From NCBI RefSeq assembly GCF_003268675.1, contig NZ_CP029378.1:1240001-1304000 (forward strand): DNA of 64,000 nt, in the 5' to 3' direction. Position numbers and translations under genes: made by a program. The notes beneath the pieces are model-generated. The model had not been told where the DNA came from. It was given only the letters and a program-made list of their open reading frames with translations, and did not search any database. Positions 1-7,744 of this stretch are shown in pieces; positions within the stretch are counted from its first letter, which is position 1; every line of letters begins with the position of its first letter. Source of the DNA: Streptomyces bacillaris (GTDB lineage Bacteria > Actinomycetota > Actinomycetes > Streptomycetales > Streptomycetaceae).

Positions 1-183
1 GTACGCGATGTGAAGGGGCTGTACGCCAAGCAGGCGGCCGGCGAGATCAGCGGTCTCACCGGGGTCGACGACCCCTACGAGGCGCCCGAATCGCCCGACC
101 TGCGGATCGAGTCGCACCAGCAGACCGTGCAGGAGTCAGCGGCGGCGCTCCACGCGCTGCTCACCGAGAGGGGCCTGGCGTGA
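1..183 (+). CDS. cysC: Adenylylsulfate kinase, C-terminal end (partial)
   Basis: The window opens inside a reading frame whose last 60 codons run to a TGA at 181-183. The visible residues include VRDVKGLYAKQAAGEISG, then GVDDPYEAPESPDL, the typical C-terminal tail of APS kinase, which phosphorylates adenylylsulfate to PAPS. The identity is supported by its position directly before cysD and cysN. Its stop overlaps the GTG start of cysD by 4 nt, so translation is probably coupled. The P-loop and catalytic parts lie outside the window. Confidence 0.85.
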   Translation, partial: VRDVKGLYAKQAAGEISGLTGVDDPYEAPESPDLRIESHQQTVQESAAALHALLTERGLA

Positions 184-1118
184 GTGCCGTCACCACCACC
201 GTGTCCGAGGACACCGCGAACCCGTACGCGCTCAGCCACCTGGACTCCCTGGAGTCCGAGGCCGTCCACATCTTCCGTGAGGTGGCGGGGGAGTTCGAGC
301 GGCCGGTGATCCTGTTCTCCGGCGGCAAGGACTCCATCGTGATGCTGCACCTGGCGCTCAAGGCGTTCGCGCCCGCGCCGGTGCCGTTCTCGCTGCTGCA
401 CGTGGACACCGGGCACAACTTCCCGGAGGTCCTGGAGTACCGCGACCGTACGGTGAAGAAGCACGGGCTGCGGCTGCACGTGGCCTCGGTGCAGGAGTAC
501 ATCGACGCCGGGAAGCTCCGCGAGCGCCCCGACGGCACCCGCAACCCGCTCCAGACCGTGCCGCTCACCGAGGCGATCCAGCAGCACCGCTTCGACGCGG
601 TGTTCGGCGGCGGGCGGCGCGACGAGGAGAAGGCGCGCGCCAAGGAGCGGGTGTTCTCGCTGCGTGACGAGTTCTCCCAGTGGGACCCGCGCCGCCAGCG
701 CCCCGAGCTGTGGCAGCTGTACAACGGCCGCCACGCCCCCGGTGAGCACGTCCGGGTCTTCCCGATCTCCAACTGGACCGAGCTGGACGTCTGGCAGTAC
801 ATCGAGCGCGAGGGGATCGAGCTGCCGGAGATCTACTTCGCCCATGAGCGCGAGGTCTTCTCCCGCAACGGCATGTGGCTGACGGCCGGCGGCTGGGGCG
901 GCCCCAAGGAGCACGAGGCCGTCCAGACCCGGCTGGTGCGCTACCGCACGGTCGGGGACATGTCCTGCACCGGGGCCGTCGACTCCGACGCCACCACGCT
1001 GGACGCCGTGATCACCGAGATCGCCGCCTCCCGGCTCACCGAGCGGGGCGCGACCCGCGCCGACGACAAGATGTCCGAGGCCGCGATGGAAGACCGCAAG
1101 CGCGAGGGGTACTTCTAA
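180..1118 (+). CDS. cysD: Sulfate adenylyltransferase subunit 2
   Basis: A 312-residue small subunit of ATP sulfurylase, which adenylylates sulfate to APS in the cytoplasm using energy from GTP hydrolysis by CysN. The PP-loop motif SGGKDS lies at residues 47-52 and is followed by the conserved LLHVDTGHNFPEV segment. The C-terminus ends in REGYF, as usual for CysD. The GTG start at 180 overlaps the cysC stop (GTGA). The next gene, cysN, begins on the base after the TAA stop, so cysC-cysD-cysN form one translationally coupled operon. Confidence 0.97.
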   Translation: MSAVTTTVSEDTANPYALSHLDSLESEAVHIFREVAGEFERPVILFSGGKDSIVMLHLALKAFAPAPVPFSLLHVDTGHNFPEVLEYRDRTVKKHGLRLHVASVQEYIDAGKLRERPDGTRNPLQTVPLTEAIQQHRFDAVFGGGRRDEEKARAKERVFSLRDEFSQWDPRRQRPELWQLYNGRHAPGEHVRVFPISNWTELDVWQYIEREGIELPEIYFAHEREVFSRNGMWLTAGGWGGPKEHEAVQTRLVRYRTVGDMSCTGAVDSDATTLDAVITEIAASRLTERGATRADDKMSEAAMEDRKREGYF

Positions 1119-2450
1119 ATGACCACCACAGCTGAGCAGTTGAGCGCCACCACCCTGCTGCGCTTCGCCACCGCCGGGTCCGTCGACGACGGCAAGTCCA
1201 CCCTCGTGGGCCGGCTGCTGCACGACTCCAAGTCGGTCCTCACCGACCAGCTGGAGGCCGTCGAGCAGGTGTCGCTGAGCCGCGGCCAGGAGGCCCCGGA
1301 CCTGGCGCTGCTCACCGACGGGCTGCGGGCCGAGCGCGAGCAGGGCATCACCATCGATGTCGCCTACCGCTACTTCGCCACCGCCCGGCGCCGGTTCATC
1401 CTCGCGGACACCCCGGGCCATGTGCAGTACACCCGCAACATGGTCACCGGCGCCTCCACCGCCGAGCTGGCCGTGGTCCTGGTCGACGCCCGCAACGGGG
1501 TCGTCGAGCAGACCCGCCGCCACGCAGCCGTCGCCGCCCTGCTGCGCGTCCCGCACGTCGTGCTGGCCGTCAACAAGATGGACCTGGTCGACTACGCGGA
1601 GCCCGTGTTCGCCGCCATAGCCGAGGAGTTCACCGCGTACGCCGCGTCGCTCGGCGTCCCGGAGATCACCGCGATCCCGATCTCGGCGCTGGCCGGGGAC
1701 AACGTGGTGGAGCCCTCCGCGCACATGGACTGGTACGGCGGGCCGACCGTCCTGGAGCACCTGGAGACGGTCCCGGTCAGCCACGACCTCACCGGCTGCC
1801 ACGCGCGCTTCCCCGTGCAGTACGTGATCCGCCCGCAGACCGCCGAGCACCCCGACTACCGGGGGTACGCCGGTCAGATCGCGGCCGGGGTGTTCCGGGT
1901 CGGCGAGGCCGTGTCCGTACTCCCCTCGGGGCGTACGACGACGATCACCGGCATCGACGCGCTCGGCGAGAGCGTGGACATCGCCTGGGCGCCGCAGTCG
2001 GTGACGCTGCGGCTGGCCGACGACATCGACATCTCGCGCGGCGACCTGATCGCCCCGGCCGCCGATGTGCCGCCGGTGACGAGGGACGTCGAGGCGACCG
2101 TCTGCCATGTGGCCGACCAGCCGCTCTCGGTGGGCCAGCGGGTACTGCTGAAGCACACCACCCGTACGGTCAAGGCGATCGTCAAGGACATCCCCTCCCG
2201 GCTGACCCTGGACGACCTCTCCCAGCACCCGGCCCCCGGGCAGCTGGTCGCCAACGACATCGGGCGGGTCGTCGTGCGGACCGCCGAGCCGCTCGCGCTG
2301 GACACGTACGCCGACTCCCGGCGCACCGGCTCGTTCCTGCTGATCGACCCGGCGGACGGGACGACGCTCAGCGCCGGCATGGCGGGCACCGCGTTCGCCG
2401 CGGCCACGGAACCGGTCGTGGCCGACGACGACGCCGAGTGGGACTTCTGA
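1119..2450 (+). CDS. cysN: Sulfate adenylyltransferase subunit 1 (GTPase)
   Basis: A 443-residue large subunit of ATP sulfurylase, a translation-factor-type GTPase that drives APS formation by CysD. The P-loop GSVDDGKST is at residues 20-28, followed by DTPGHVQY and NKMD guanine-binding motifs and two C-terminal beta-barrel domains. There is no fused CysC domain, which agrees with the separate cysC upstream. It starts with ATG directly after the cysD stop. The TGA overlaps a possible ATG (ATGA) of a 32-codon open frame. Confidence 0.96.
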   Translation: MTTTAEQLSATTLLRFATAGSVDDGKSTLVGRLLHDSKSVLTDQLEAVEQVSLSRGQEAPDLALLTDGLRAEREQGITIDVAYRYFATARRRFILADTPGHVQYTRNMVTGASTAELAVVLVDARNGVVEQTRRHAAVAALLRVPHVVLAVNKMDLVDYAEPVFAAIAEEFTAYAASLGVPEITAIPISALAGDNVVEPSAHMDWYGGPTVLEHLETVPVSHDLTGCHARFPVQYVIRPQTAEHPDYRGYAGQIAAGVFRVGEAVSVLPSGRTTTITGIDALGESVDIAWAPQSVTLRLADDIDISRGDLIAPAADVPPVTRDVEATVCHVADQPLSVGQRVLLKHTTRTVKAIVKDIPSRLTLDDLSQHPAPGQLVANDIGRVVVRTAEPLALDTYADSRRTGSFLLIDPADGTTLSAGMAGTAFAAATEPVVADDDAEWDF

Positions 2451-2634
2451 TGAGCGACGACTTCTTCTCCACCTTCGCGAAGGAGGGCGGCCGGGTGGGC
2501 AGCGGCGCCCTCGGCAGCGGCCAGGGAGGCGTGGGGCGATGTGCGTGATGACGTACGCGCACCGCTCGCGCGCCCTGAACCCCCCGCACCCGTACCGCCG
2601 AAGACCTGCCGATCTCCCGGCCGCGCCCCCCTGA
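2450..2634 (+). other. Gap with two overlapping short open frames of unknown status
   Basis: Between cysN and the binding-protein gene lie two short frames. One (2450-2548, 32 codons) begins at an ATG overlapping the cysN stop and reads MSDDFFSTFAKEGGRVG. The second (2539-2634, 31 codons) overlaps it and begins MCVMTYAHRSR. Neither matches a family I recognise and neither has a clear ribosome binding site. The first could be a coupled micro-ORF or the remnant of a longer gene. The second, with an early Cys codon, could be a leader for the transporter, but this is speculative. Confidence 0.25.
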
Positions 2635-2680
2635 CCAGCAGCGGGACTCGAGTACCGGGCCAACGAGAGGAAAGCCTCCC

Positions 2681-3796
2681 GTGCCTGCCCCCCGTTCCAC
2701 CGTTCGCCGCTCCATAGCCGCCGTCGCGGCCCTGCCGCTGCTCGCCCTGGCCGCCACCGCCTGCGGTTACGGTTCCGAGCGCGCGGACGACGGTGCGGAT
2801 AGGGCGAACGTATCCAGCGGCGGGAAGAAGCTCTCCGCCGACACCGTGAAGATCGGCTACTTCCCGAACCTCACGCACGCCACCGCCCTGGTCGGTATCC
2901 AGGAAGGCACCATCCAGAAGGAACTGGGCGGCACCAAGGTCGAGTCCACCACCTTCAACGCGGGACCGACCGAGATCGAGGCCCTGAACGCCGGCTCGAT
3001 CGACATCGGCTTCATCGGCCCCTCCCCCGCCATCAACGCCTACGTCAAGTCCCAGGGCAAGGGGCTGCGGATCGTGGCGGGTTCGGCCTCCGGCGGAGTG
3101 AAGCTGGTCGTCAACCCGGACAAGATCAAGACGCTGGACGACCTCAAGGGCAAGCGGATCGCGACCCCGCAGATCGGCAACACCCAGGACGTGGCCTTCC
3201 TCAACTGGATCTCCGAGAAGGGGTGGAAGGTCGACCCGCAGAGCGGCAAGGGTGACGTCTCCATCGTCCGCTCGGACAACAAGGTGACGCCGGACGCCTA
3301 CAAGTCCGGTTCGCTGGACGGGGCGTGGGTCCCCGAGCCGACCGCGTCCAAGCTGGTCTCCGAGGGCGCGAAGGTGCTGCTCGACGAGAAGGACCTGTGG
3401 CCGGACAAGAAGTTCGTGATCACGCACATCATCGTGTCGCAGAAGTTCCTGGACCAGCACCCCGATGTCGTCGAGGCCGTGATCAAGGGTTCGGTCTCCA
3501 CCAACAAGTGGATCAACGACAACCCGGAGGAGGCCAAGGCCTCCGCCAACAAGGCGCTGGAGAAGCTGAGCGGCAAGCCGCTGCCCCAGGAGATCCTCGA
3601 CCCGGCGTGGGAGTCCATCGAGATCCTCAACGACCCGCTGGCCACGACGCTCAAGACGCAGTCGGAGTTCGCGGTCAAGGCCGGTCTGCTGAAGGACCCG
3701 GACCTCAAGGGCATCTACGACCTGGGCCCGCTGAACAGGATCCTCAAGGCCGAGGGTCAGCCCGAGGTCGCCGACGCCGGTCTCGGCGTCAAGTAA
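2681..3796 (+). CDS. Sulfonate/taurine-type ABC transporter substrate-binding lipoprotein
   Basis: A 371-residue SsuA/NrtA/TauA-type binding protein. A lipoprotein signal is clear: Arg-rich start, hydrophobic stretch and lipobox LAATAC with Cys28. The mature protein begins with the typical VKIGYFPNLTHATALVG segment, followed by NAGPTEIEALNAGSIDIGFI, characteristic of sulfonate-binding proteins. The GTG at 2681 is preceded by GAGAGGAAAG. The ATPase and permease follow. Placement after cysCDN suggests delivery of organosulfur compounds, but nitrate or bicarbonate homologs share the fold, so the ligand is inferred from context. Confidence 0.9.
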   Translation: MPAPRSTVRRSIAAVAALPLLALAATACGYGSERADDGADRANVSSGGKKLSADTVKIGYFPNLTHATALVGIQEGTIQKELGGTKVESTTFNAGPTEIEALNAGSIDIGFIGPSPAINAYVKSQGKGLRIVAGSASGGVKLVVNPDKIKTLDDLKGKRIATPQIGNTQDVAFLNWISEKGWKVDPQSGKGDVSIVRSDNKVTPDAYKSGSLDGAWVPEPTASKLVSEGAKVLLDEKDLWPDKKFVITHIIVSQKFLDQHPDVVEAVIKGSVSTNKWINDNPEEAKASANKALEKLSGKPLPQEILDPAWESIEILNDPLATTLKTQSEFAVKAGLLKDPDLKGIYDLGPLNRILKAEGQPEVADAGLGVK

Positions 3797-3837
3797 CCCA
3801 CCCGAACCGGACCCAGGATTCCCAGGAGGTGACGACC

Positions 3838-4629
3838 ATGGCGACCACCACCCTCACCAAGGCCGAGGACCGTACGACGGTCGAGCACGCCGCCCGTCTC
3901 TCGCATGTCTCGAAGTCCTTCGCCGGACCCACGGGGCAGCAGCTCGTGCTGGACGACATCTCGCTCGATGTCGCTCCGGGTGAGTTCGTCACCCTCCTGG
4001 GAGCCTCCGGGTGCGGTAAGTCGACGCTGCTCAATCTGGTGGCCGGACTCGACCGCCCGTCCGCGGGGTCCATCGAGACCCCCGGCGGGCGGCCGGCCCT
4101 GATGTTCCAGGAGCACGCCCTCTTCCCGTGGCTCACCGCGGGCAAGAACATCGAACTGGCCCTGCGGCTGCGCGGAGTGGCGAAGTCGGAGCGCCGTACC
4201 GAGGCCGAGCGGCTGCTCGAACTCGTCCGGCTCGGCGGCGCGTACGGCAAGCGGGTGCACGAGCTCTCCGGCGGTATGCGGCAGCGGGTGGCGATGGCCC
4301 GCGCACTCGCCCAGGACAGTCAACTGCTGCTGATGGACGAGCCGTTCGCGGCCCTGGACGCCATCACCCGCGATGTGCTGCACGACGAGCTGACCCGGAT
4401 CTGGCGCGAGACGAACGCCTCGGTCCTCTTCGTCACGCACAACGTGCGCGAGGCCGTACGGCTCGCGCAGCGCGTCGTCCTGCTCTCGTCCCGGCCGGGC
4501 CGGATCGCCCGGGAGTGGACGGTCGACATCGAGCAGCCGCGCCGCATCGAGGACACCGCCGTGGCGGAGCTGTCCGTCGAGATCACCGAAGAACTGCGTG
4601 GGGAGATCCGCCGACATGGCCAGCACTGA
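3838..4629 (+). CDS. Sulfonate-type ABC transporter ATP-binding protein
   Basis: A 263-residue SsuB/TauB/NrtD-type ATPase. It has Walker A GASGCGKST (55-63), signature LSGGMRQR (143-150), Walker B LLLMDEP (163-169), and a QEHALFPWLT Q-loop segment typical of the nitrate/sulfonate/taurine group. The ATG at 3838 has a strong AGGAGG 8 nt upstream. The open frame extends further upstream but only as a shadow of the binding-protein gene. It overlaps the permease start by 14 nt, which indicates one operon. Confidence 0.95.
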   Translation: MATTTLTKAEDRTTVEHAARLSHVSKSFAGPTGQQLVLDDISLDVAPGEFVTLLGASGCGKSTLLNLVAGLDRPSAGSIETPGGRPALMFQEHALFPWLTAGKNIELALRLRGVAKSERRTEAERLLELVRLGGAYGKRVHELSGGMRQRVAMARALAQDSQLLLMDEPFAALDAITRDVLHDELTRIWRETNASVLFVTHNVREAVRLAQRVVLLSSRPGRIAREWTVDIEQPRRIEDTAVAELSVEITEELRGEIRRHGQH

Positions 4630-5542
4630 CATCACGTCCGACCGGAAGCGGCCGGACGGGCCGGCCTCCCCCACCGACACCAAACCCGACGACATCGCCG
4701 GCCTGGAGGCCGGTCTCGACGCCCTGGACGCGGTGCAGATCCGCCGCACCCCGGTCCGCGAGGTCCTCAAGGCCAAGGTGCTGCCGCCCGTCGTGGCGGT
4801 GGTGCTGGTGCTGATCGTCTGGGAGCTGCTGGTCCGGGCCGAGGTCACCGAGGTCTACAAGCTGCCCCCGCCGTCCGCGGTCTGGGACAGCGCGGTCGAC
4901 ATGTGGCTGAAGGGCACGCTCCTGGAGGTCGTCTGGACCAGCGTCTCGCGCGGTCTGCTCGGCTTCCTGCTGGCGGTGGCCATCGGTACGCCGCTGGGGC
5001 TGCTGGTCGCCCGGGTGAAGCTGGTCCGGGCGGCGATCGGGCCGATCCTCTCCGGGCTCCAGTCGCTGCCGTCGGTCGCGTGGGTGGCCCCGGCGGTCAT
5101 CTGGCTCGGGCTGAACGACAGCATGATGTTCGCGGTGATCCTGCTGGGCGCGGTGCCCTCGATCGCCAACGGGCTGGTCTCGGGCGTGGACCAGGTGCCG
5201 CCGCTGTTCCTGCGGGCGGGCCGTACGCTGGGGGCCACCGGCATCCGGGGCACCTGGCACATCGTGCTCCCGGCCGCGCTGCCCGGCTATCTGGCGGGGC
5301 TCAAGCAGGGCTGGGCGTTCTCCTGGCGCTCGCTGATGGCCGCCGAGATCATCGCCTCCTCCCCCGAACTGGGTCTGGGGCTCGGGCAGTTGCTGGAGAA
5401 CGGCCGCAGCAACTTCGACATGCCCGGGGTCTTCCTCTCGATCCTGCTCATCCTGTTCGTCGGCATCGCGATCGACCTGCTGATCTTCAGTCCGCTGGAG
5501 CGGTGGGTGCTGCGCAGCCGCGGCCTCCTCGTCAAGAACTGA
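4616..5542 (+). CDS. Sulfonate-type ABC transporter permease
   Basis: A 308-residue SsuC/TauC-like inner-membrane permease with about six hydrophobic segments and the EAA-type loop near LRAGRTLGATGIRGTWHIVLPAALPG. The N-terminal 60 residues are hydrophilic. I prefer the ATG at 4616 because GGGGAG lies about 8 nt upstream. An in-frame GTG at 4598 would add six residues. The start lies inside the end of the ATPase gene, so the two are coupled. Confidence 0.93.
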   Translation: MASTDITSDRKRPDGPASPTDTKPDDIAGLEAGLDALDAVQIRRTPVREVLKAKVLPPVVAVVLVLIVWELLVRAEVTEVYKLPPPSAVWDSAVDMWLKGTLLEVVWTSVSRGLLGFLLAVAIGTPLGLLVARVKLVRAAIGPILSGLQSLPSVAWVAPAVIWLGLNDSMMFAVILLGAVPSIANGLVSGVDQVPPLFLRAGRTLGATGIRGTWHIVLPAALPGYLAGLKQGWAFSWRSLMAAEIIASSPELGLGLGQLLENGRSNFDMPGVFLSILLILFVGIAIDLLIFSPLERWVLRSRGLLVKN

Positions 5543-5550
5543 GTCACGCC

Positions 5551-6303
5551 ATGTCCCACCCCGTCCTCCTCGTCATCGCCCACGGCAGCCGCGACCCGCG
5601 GCACGCCGCGACCGTGCACGCGCTCACCGAGCGGGTGCGGGCGCAGCGGCCGGGGCTCCGTGTCGAGACCGGGTTCCTGGAGTTCAACGCCCCTTCCGTG
5701 CCCCGGGTGCTGGAGCGCCTGGCCGCGGAGGGGGCGGACGAGGTCATCGCCCTGCCCCTCCTCCTCACCCGGGCGTTCCACGCCAAGACCGACATCCCCT
5801 CGGTCCTGCGCGAGGCCCGCGCCCGGCTGCCCCGCCTGCACATCCGCCAGGCCGACGTCCTCGGCCCGTCCCCGCTGCTCAACGCCACCCTGGGCCGACG
5901 GCTGCGGGAGGCCGGGGTCCGCCCCGGCGACCTCCCCCGGACCGGGCTCGTCCTGGCCTCGGCGGGATCCACAGACCCGGAGGCGATCGCAGTGATCGCT
6001 GAAATCGCGCGGGAGCTGCGGCACACCGGTTGGTGCGCCGTGCGGCCTGCGTTCGCCTCCGCCGCTCTCCCCCGTACCGAGGACGCGGTACGGGCCCTGC
6101 GCGCCGAGGGCGTGGCCCGGGTGGCGGTGGCCCCGTACGTCATCGCCCCCGGCCGCCTTCCGGACCGCATCGCGGCGGGCGCGGAGGCCGCCGGAGCCGA
6201 CGTCCTGGCCGATGTCCTGGGCCCGGCCCCGGAGCTGGCACGCCTGCTGCTGGACCGGTACGACGAGGCACGGGTGCCGGTGGGGGCGTCGCTGCCGGCG
6301 TGA
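5551..6303 (+). CDS. Sirohydrochlorin chelatase, CbiX/SirB family
   Basis: A 250-residue two-domain chelatase. The N-terminal VLLVIAHGSRDPRHAAT carries the catalytic-type His11. The second half repeats the fold (LVLASAGSTDPEA). It probably inserts iron into sirohydrochlorin to make siroheme for sulfite reductase, which fits the sulfur operon. Cobalt insertion for cobalamin is the alternative. The ATG at 5551 is 8 nt after the permease stop and has only a weak ribosome binding site, so translation is probably coupled. Confidence 0.9.
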   Translation: MSHPVLLVIAHGSRDPRHAATVHALTERVRAQRPGLRVETGFLEFNAPSVPRVLERLAAEGADEVIALPLLLTRAFHAKTDIPSVLREARARLPRLHIRQADVLGPSPLLNATLGRRLREAGVRPGDLPRTGLVLASAGSTDPEAIAVIAEIARELRHTGWCAVRPAFASAALPRTEDAVRALRAEGVARVAVAPYVIAPGRLPDRIAAGAEAAGADVLADVLGPAPELARLLLDRYDEARVPVGASLPA

Positions 6304-6325
6304 GGCCGCCGTTCCCCCTCTGCCG

Positions 6326-6943
6326 TCAGTCGTAGGAGAGGCCGCCCGTGCGGCTGCGCTTCAGTTCGAAGAAGCCCTGGTGGTTGGCGAGGACGCGGAA
6401 GCTGTCGAAGAGTTCGGCCGCCTTCTCGCCGCGCGGGATCGCGTTGAGGACCGGGCCGAACCAGACCGTGCCGTCGACGTGGATCGTCGGGGTGCCCACG
6501 TACGCGTCCTGCTCCGGCTCCTTGCCCGCGTCGTGACTGCGGGCCACGTCCTCGTCGTACGCCGTCGAGTGCGCGGCCCCCGCCAGCTCGGCGGGGAGTC
6601 CCACCTCGGCGAGGGAGGCGGCGATCACCGCGTCGAAGTCCTCCTCCTTGTGCTGGTGGATGCGGGTGCCGAAGGCGGTGTAGAGGTCCCGGAGGACCCC
6701 GTCGCCGTGGGCGGCGGCCGCGGCGACGGCGACCCGGACCGGGCCGATCGACTTGTCGACCAACTCGCGGTACCAGGCGGCCAGTTCGTTGCCCTCGTTG
6801 TGCAGGTACAGGCTCATGGGGCGGAAGCGGAGATCGATGTCGCGCAGCTGCTCCACCTCCAGCATCCAGCGGGAGGCGATCCAGGCGAAGGGGCAGGCGG
6901 GGTCGAAGTAGAAGTCGACGGCCGTACGGTCGTGGGTGCTCAT
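6326..6943 (-). CDS. DsbA-family protein, mycothiol-dependent nitroreductase (Rv2466c) type
   Basis: A 205-residue thioredoxin-fold protein with the DsbA/FrnE pattern. It begins VDFYFDPACPFAWIAS and has the late cis-proline segment VGTPTIHVDG. In mycobacterial Rv2466c the active site is CPWC; here it reads CPFA (Cys17 to Ala20), so only one catalytic cysteine is present. This would suit a mycothiol-linked monothiol mechanism. It is cytoplasmic with no signal peptide. The gene is convergent to the sulfur operon and divergent from the secreted-protein gene. Confidence 0.85.
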   Translation of the reverse strand: MSTHDRTAVDFYFDPACPFAWIASRWMLEVEQLRDIDLRFRPMSLYLHNEGNELAAWYRELVDKSIGPVRVAVAAAAAHGDGVLRDLYTAFGTRIHQHKEEDFDAVIAASLAEVGLPAELAGAAHSTAYDEDVARSHDAGKEPEQDAYVGTPTIHVDGTVWFGPVLNAIPRGEKAAELFDSFRVLANHQGFFELKRSRTGGLSYD

Positions 6944-7179
6944 GACGGCGAGCCTAGACAGTGATTGGCATGGACCCTCGGGCCAATCGGATGCGGGTGT
7001 GATGGGCCATTCCGCCTGTGCTCTGCTGTGCCTTTCTGCGCCTTCCTGTTGCCCCCGTGGCGCTTGCTGAACGGCCGATCAGGCACCGTTGACGGGCAAC
7101 GGGCCCCGTGCCAGCGTCACTTCACGAGATGACCGTACGCAGCTCCGCCGGCACGGCGGGCGACCGCGAAGGGACGATC
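6944..7179. other. Divergent promoter region with a Cys-rich short open frame
   Basis: This 236-bp gap separates the divergent DsbA-like gene and secreted-protein gene, so it should hold both promoters. No convincing -35/-10 pair was assigned. On the plus strand at 7002-7070 a 22-codon frame reads MGHSACALLCLSAPSCCPRG and ends in AC. It has six cysteines and no clear ribosome binding site. An in-frame GTG starting at 6999 lies immediately before its ATG. Confidence 0.3.
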
Positions 7180-7650
7180 ATGAGAAGACGCAGGGCCGCG
7201 ACGATTCCGGCGATGGCGCTCGCGCTGTCCGGAGCACTCCTCGCCGTCGGCGCGGCCTCACCCGCCCTGGCCTCGGGGCACGGCGGCCCCACGGCCTCCG
7301 TCCAGGCACTCCGGGTCCAGGCCGATCCGACGCCCGAGGAGCAGGAGCGGCTGAGGGAGATCGCGGGCGCGATCTGGACGCCGCAACTGGCCGCGGGCTG
7401 GAACATGAACGCCGAGGTCGCCGGGGTGCTCTCGGAGGCCACTGAGCGCATCCTCCAGTGCTCCGAAGCGTTCGCCCTGGTGCCCCGGCCGCCGGGCTTC
7501 GTGCCCGGGCTCGGCTATCTGGTCCAGTACTGGAAGAACCTGCGGGACTACTTCCTGGTGGTCAAGGACAACCGCACCTACCGGGCCTGCGTGGTCTCGA
7601 CGGCGGCGTACTACCGCTCGATCATCGAGATGGCGTCGGCGGGGATCTGA
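7180..7650 (+). CDS. Small secreted protein of unknown function
   Basis: A 156-residue protein with a clear Sec signal: RRRR, a hydrophobic stretch, and cleavage probably after SPALA near residue 32. The mature part is mainly helical and contains two cysteines (ILQCSEAF and YRACVVST) that could pair outside the cell. I recognise no domain. The ATG at 7180 is preceded by GAAGGG. A longer in-frame start at 7108 would hide the signal peptide and is less likely. A strong hairpin follows the stop. Confidence 0.75.
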   Translation: MRRRRAATIPAMALALSGALLAVGAASPALASGHGGPTASVQALRVQADPTPEEQERLREIAGAIWTPQLAAGWNMNAEVAGVLSEATERILQCSEAFALVPRPPGFVPGLGYLVQYWKNLRDYFLVVKDNRTYRACVVSTAAYYRSIIEMASAGI

Positions 7651-7678
7651 TCAGGGCCGTCGCCCCTGGGGTCAGGGG

Positions 7679-7723
7679 CGACGGGCTGCCGTACGTACGT
7701 GGCGTACGTACGGCAGCCCGTCG
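7679..7723. terminator. Bidirectional intrinsic terminator-like hairpin
   Basis: A perfect 21-bp inverted repeat (left arm 7679-7699, right arm 7703-7723) closes on a 3-nt loop. It sits between the convergent ends of the secreted-protein gene and the ABC exporter gene. It lacks a T tract, as is common in streptomycetes. Confidence 0.85.
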
Positions 7724-7744
7724 GCCCCGGAGCACGGGGCGCTC

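Noticed and set aside
75..2663. An 862-codon minus-strand open frame across cysD and cysN
   Set aside because: It is the antisense shadow of strongly coding cysDN and has the repetitive Arg/Gly/Val composition expected from GC-rich complements.
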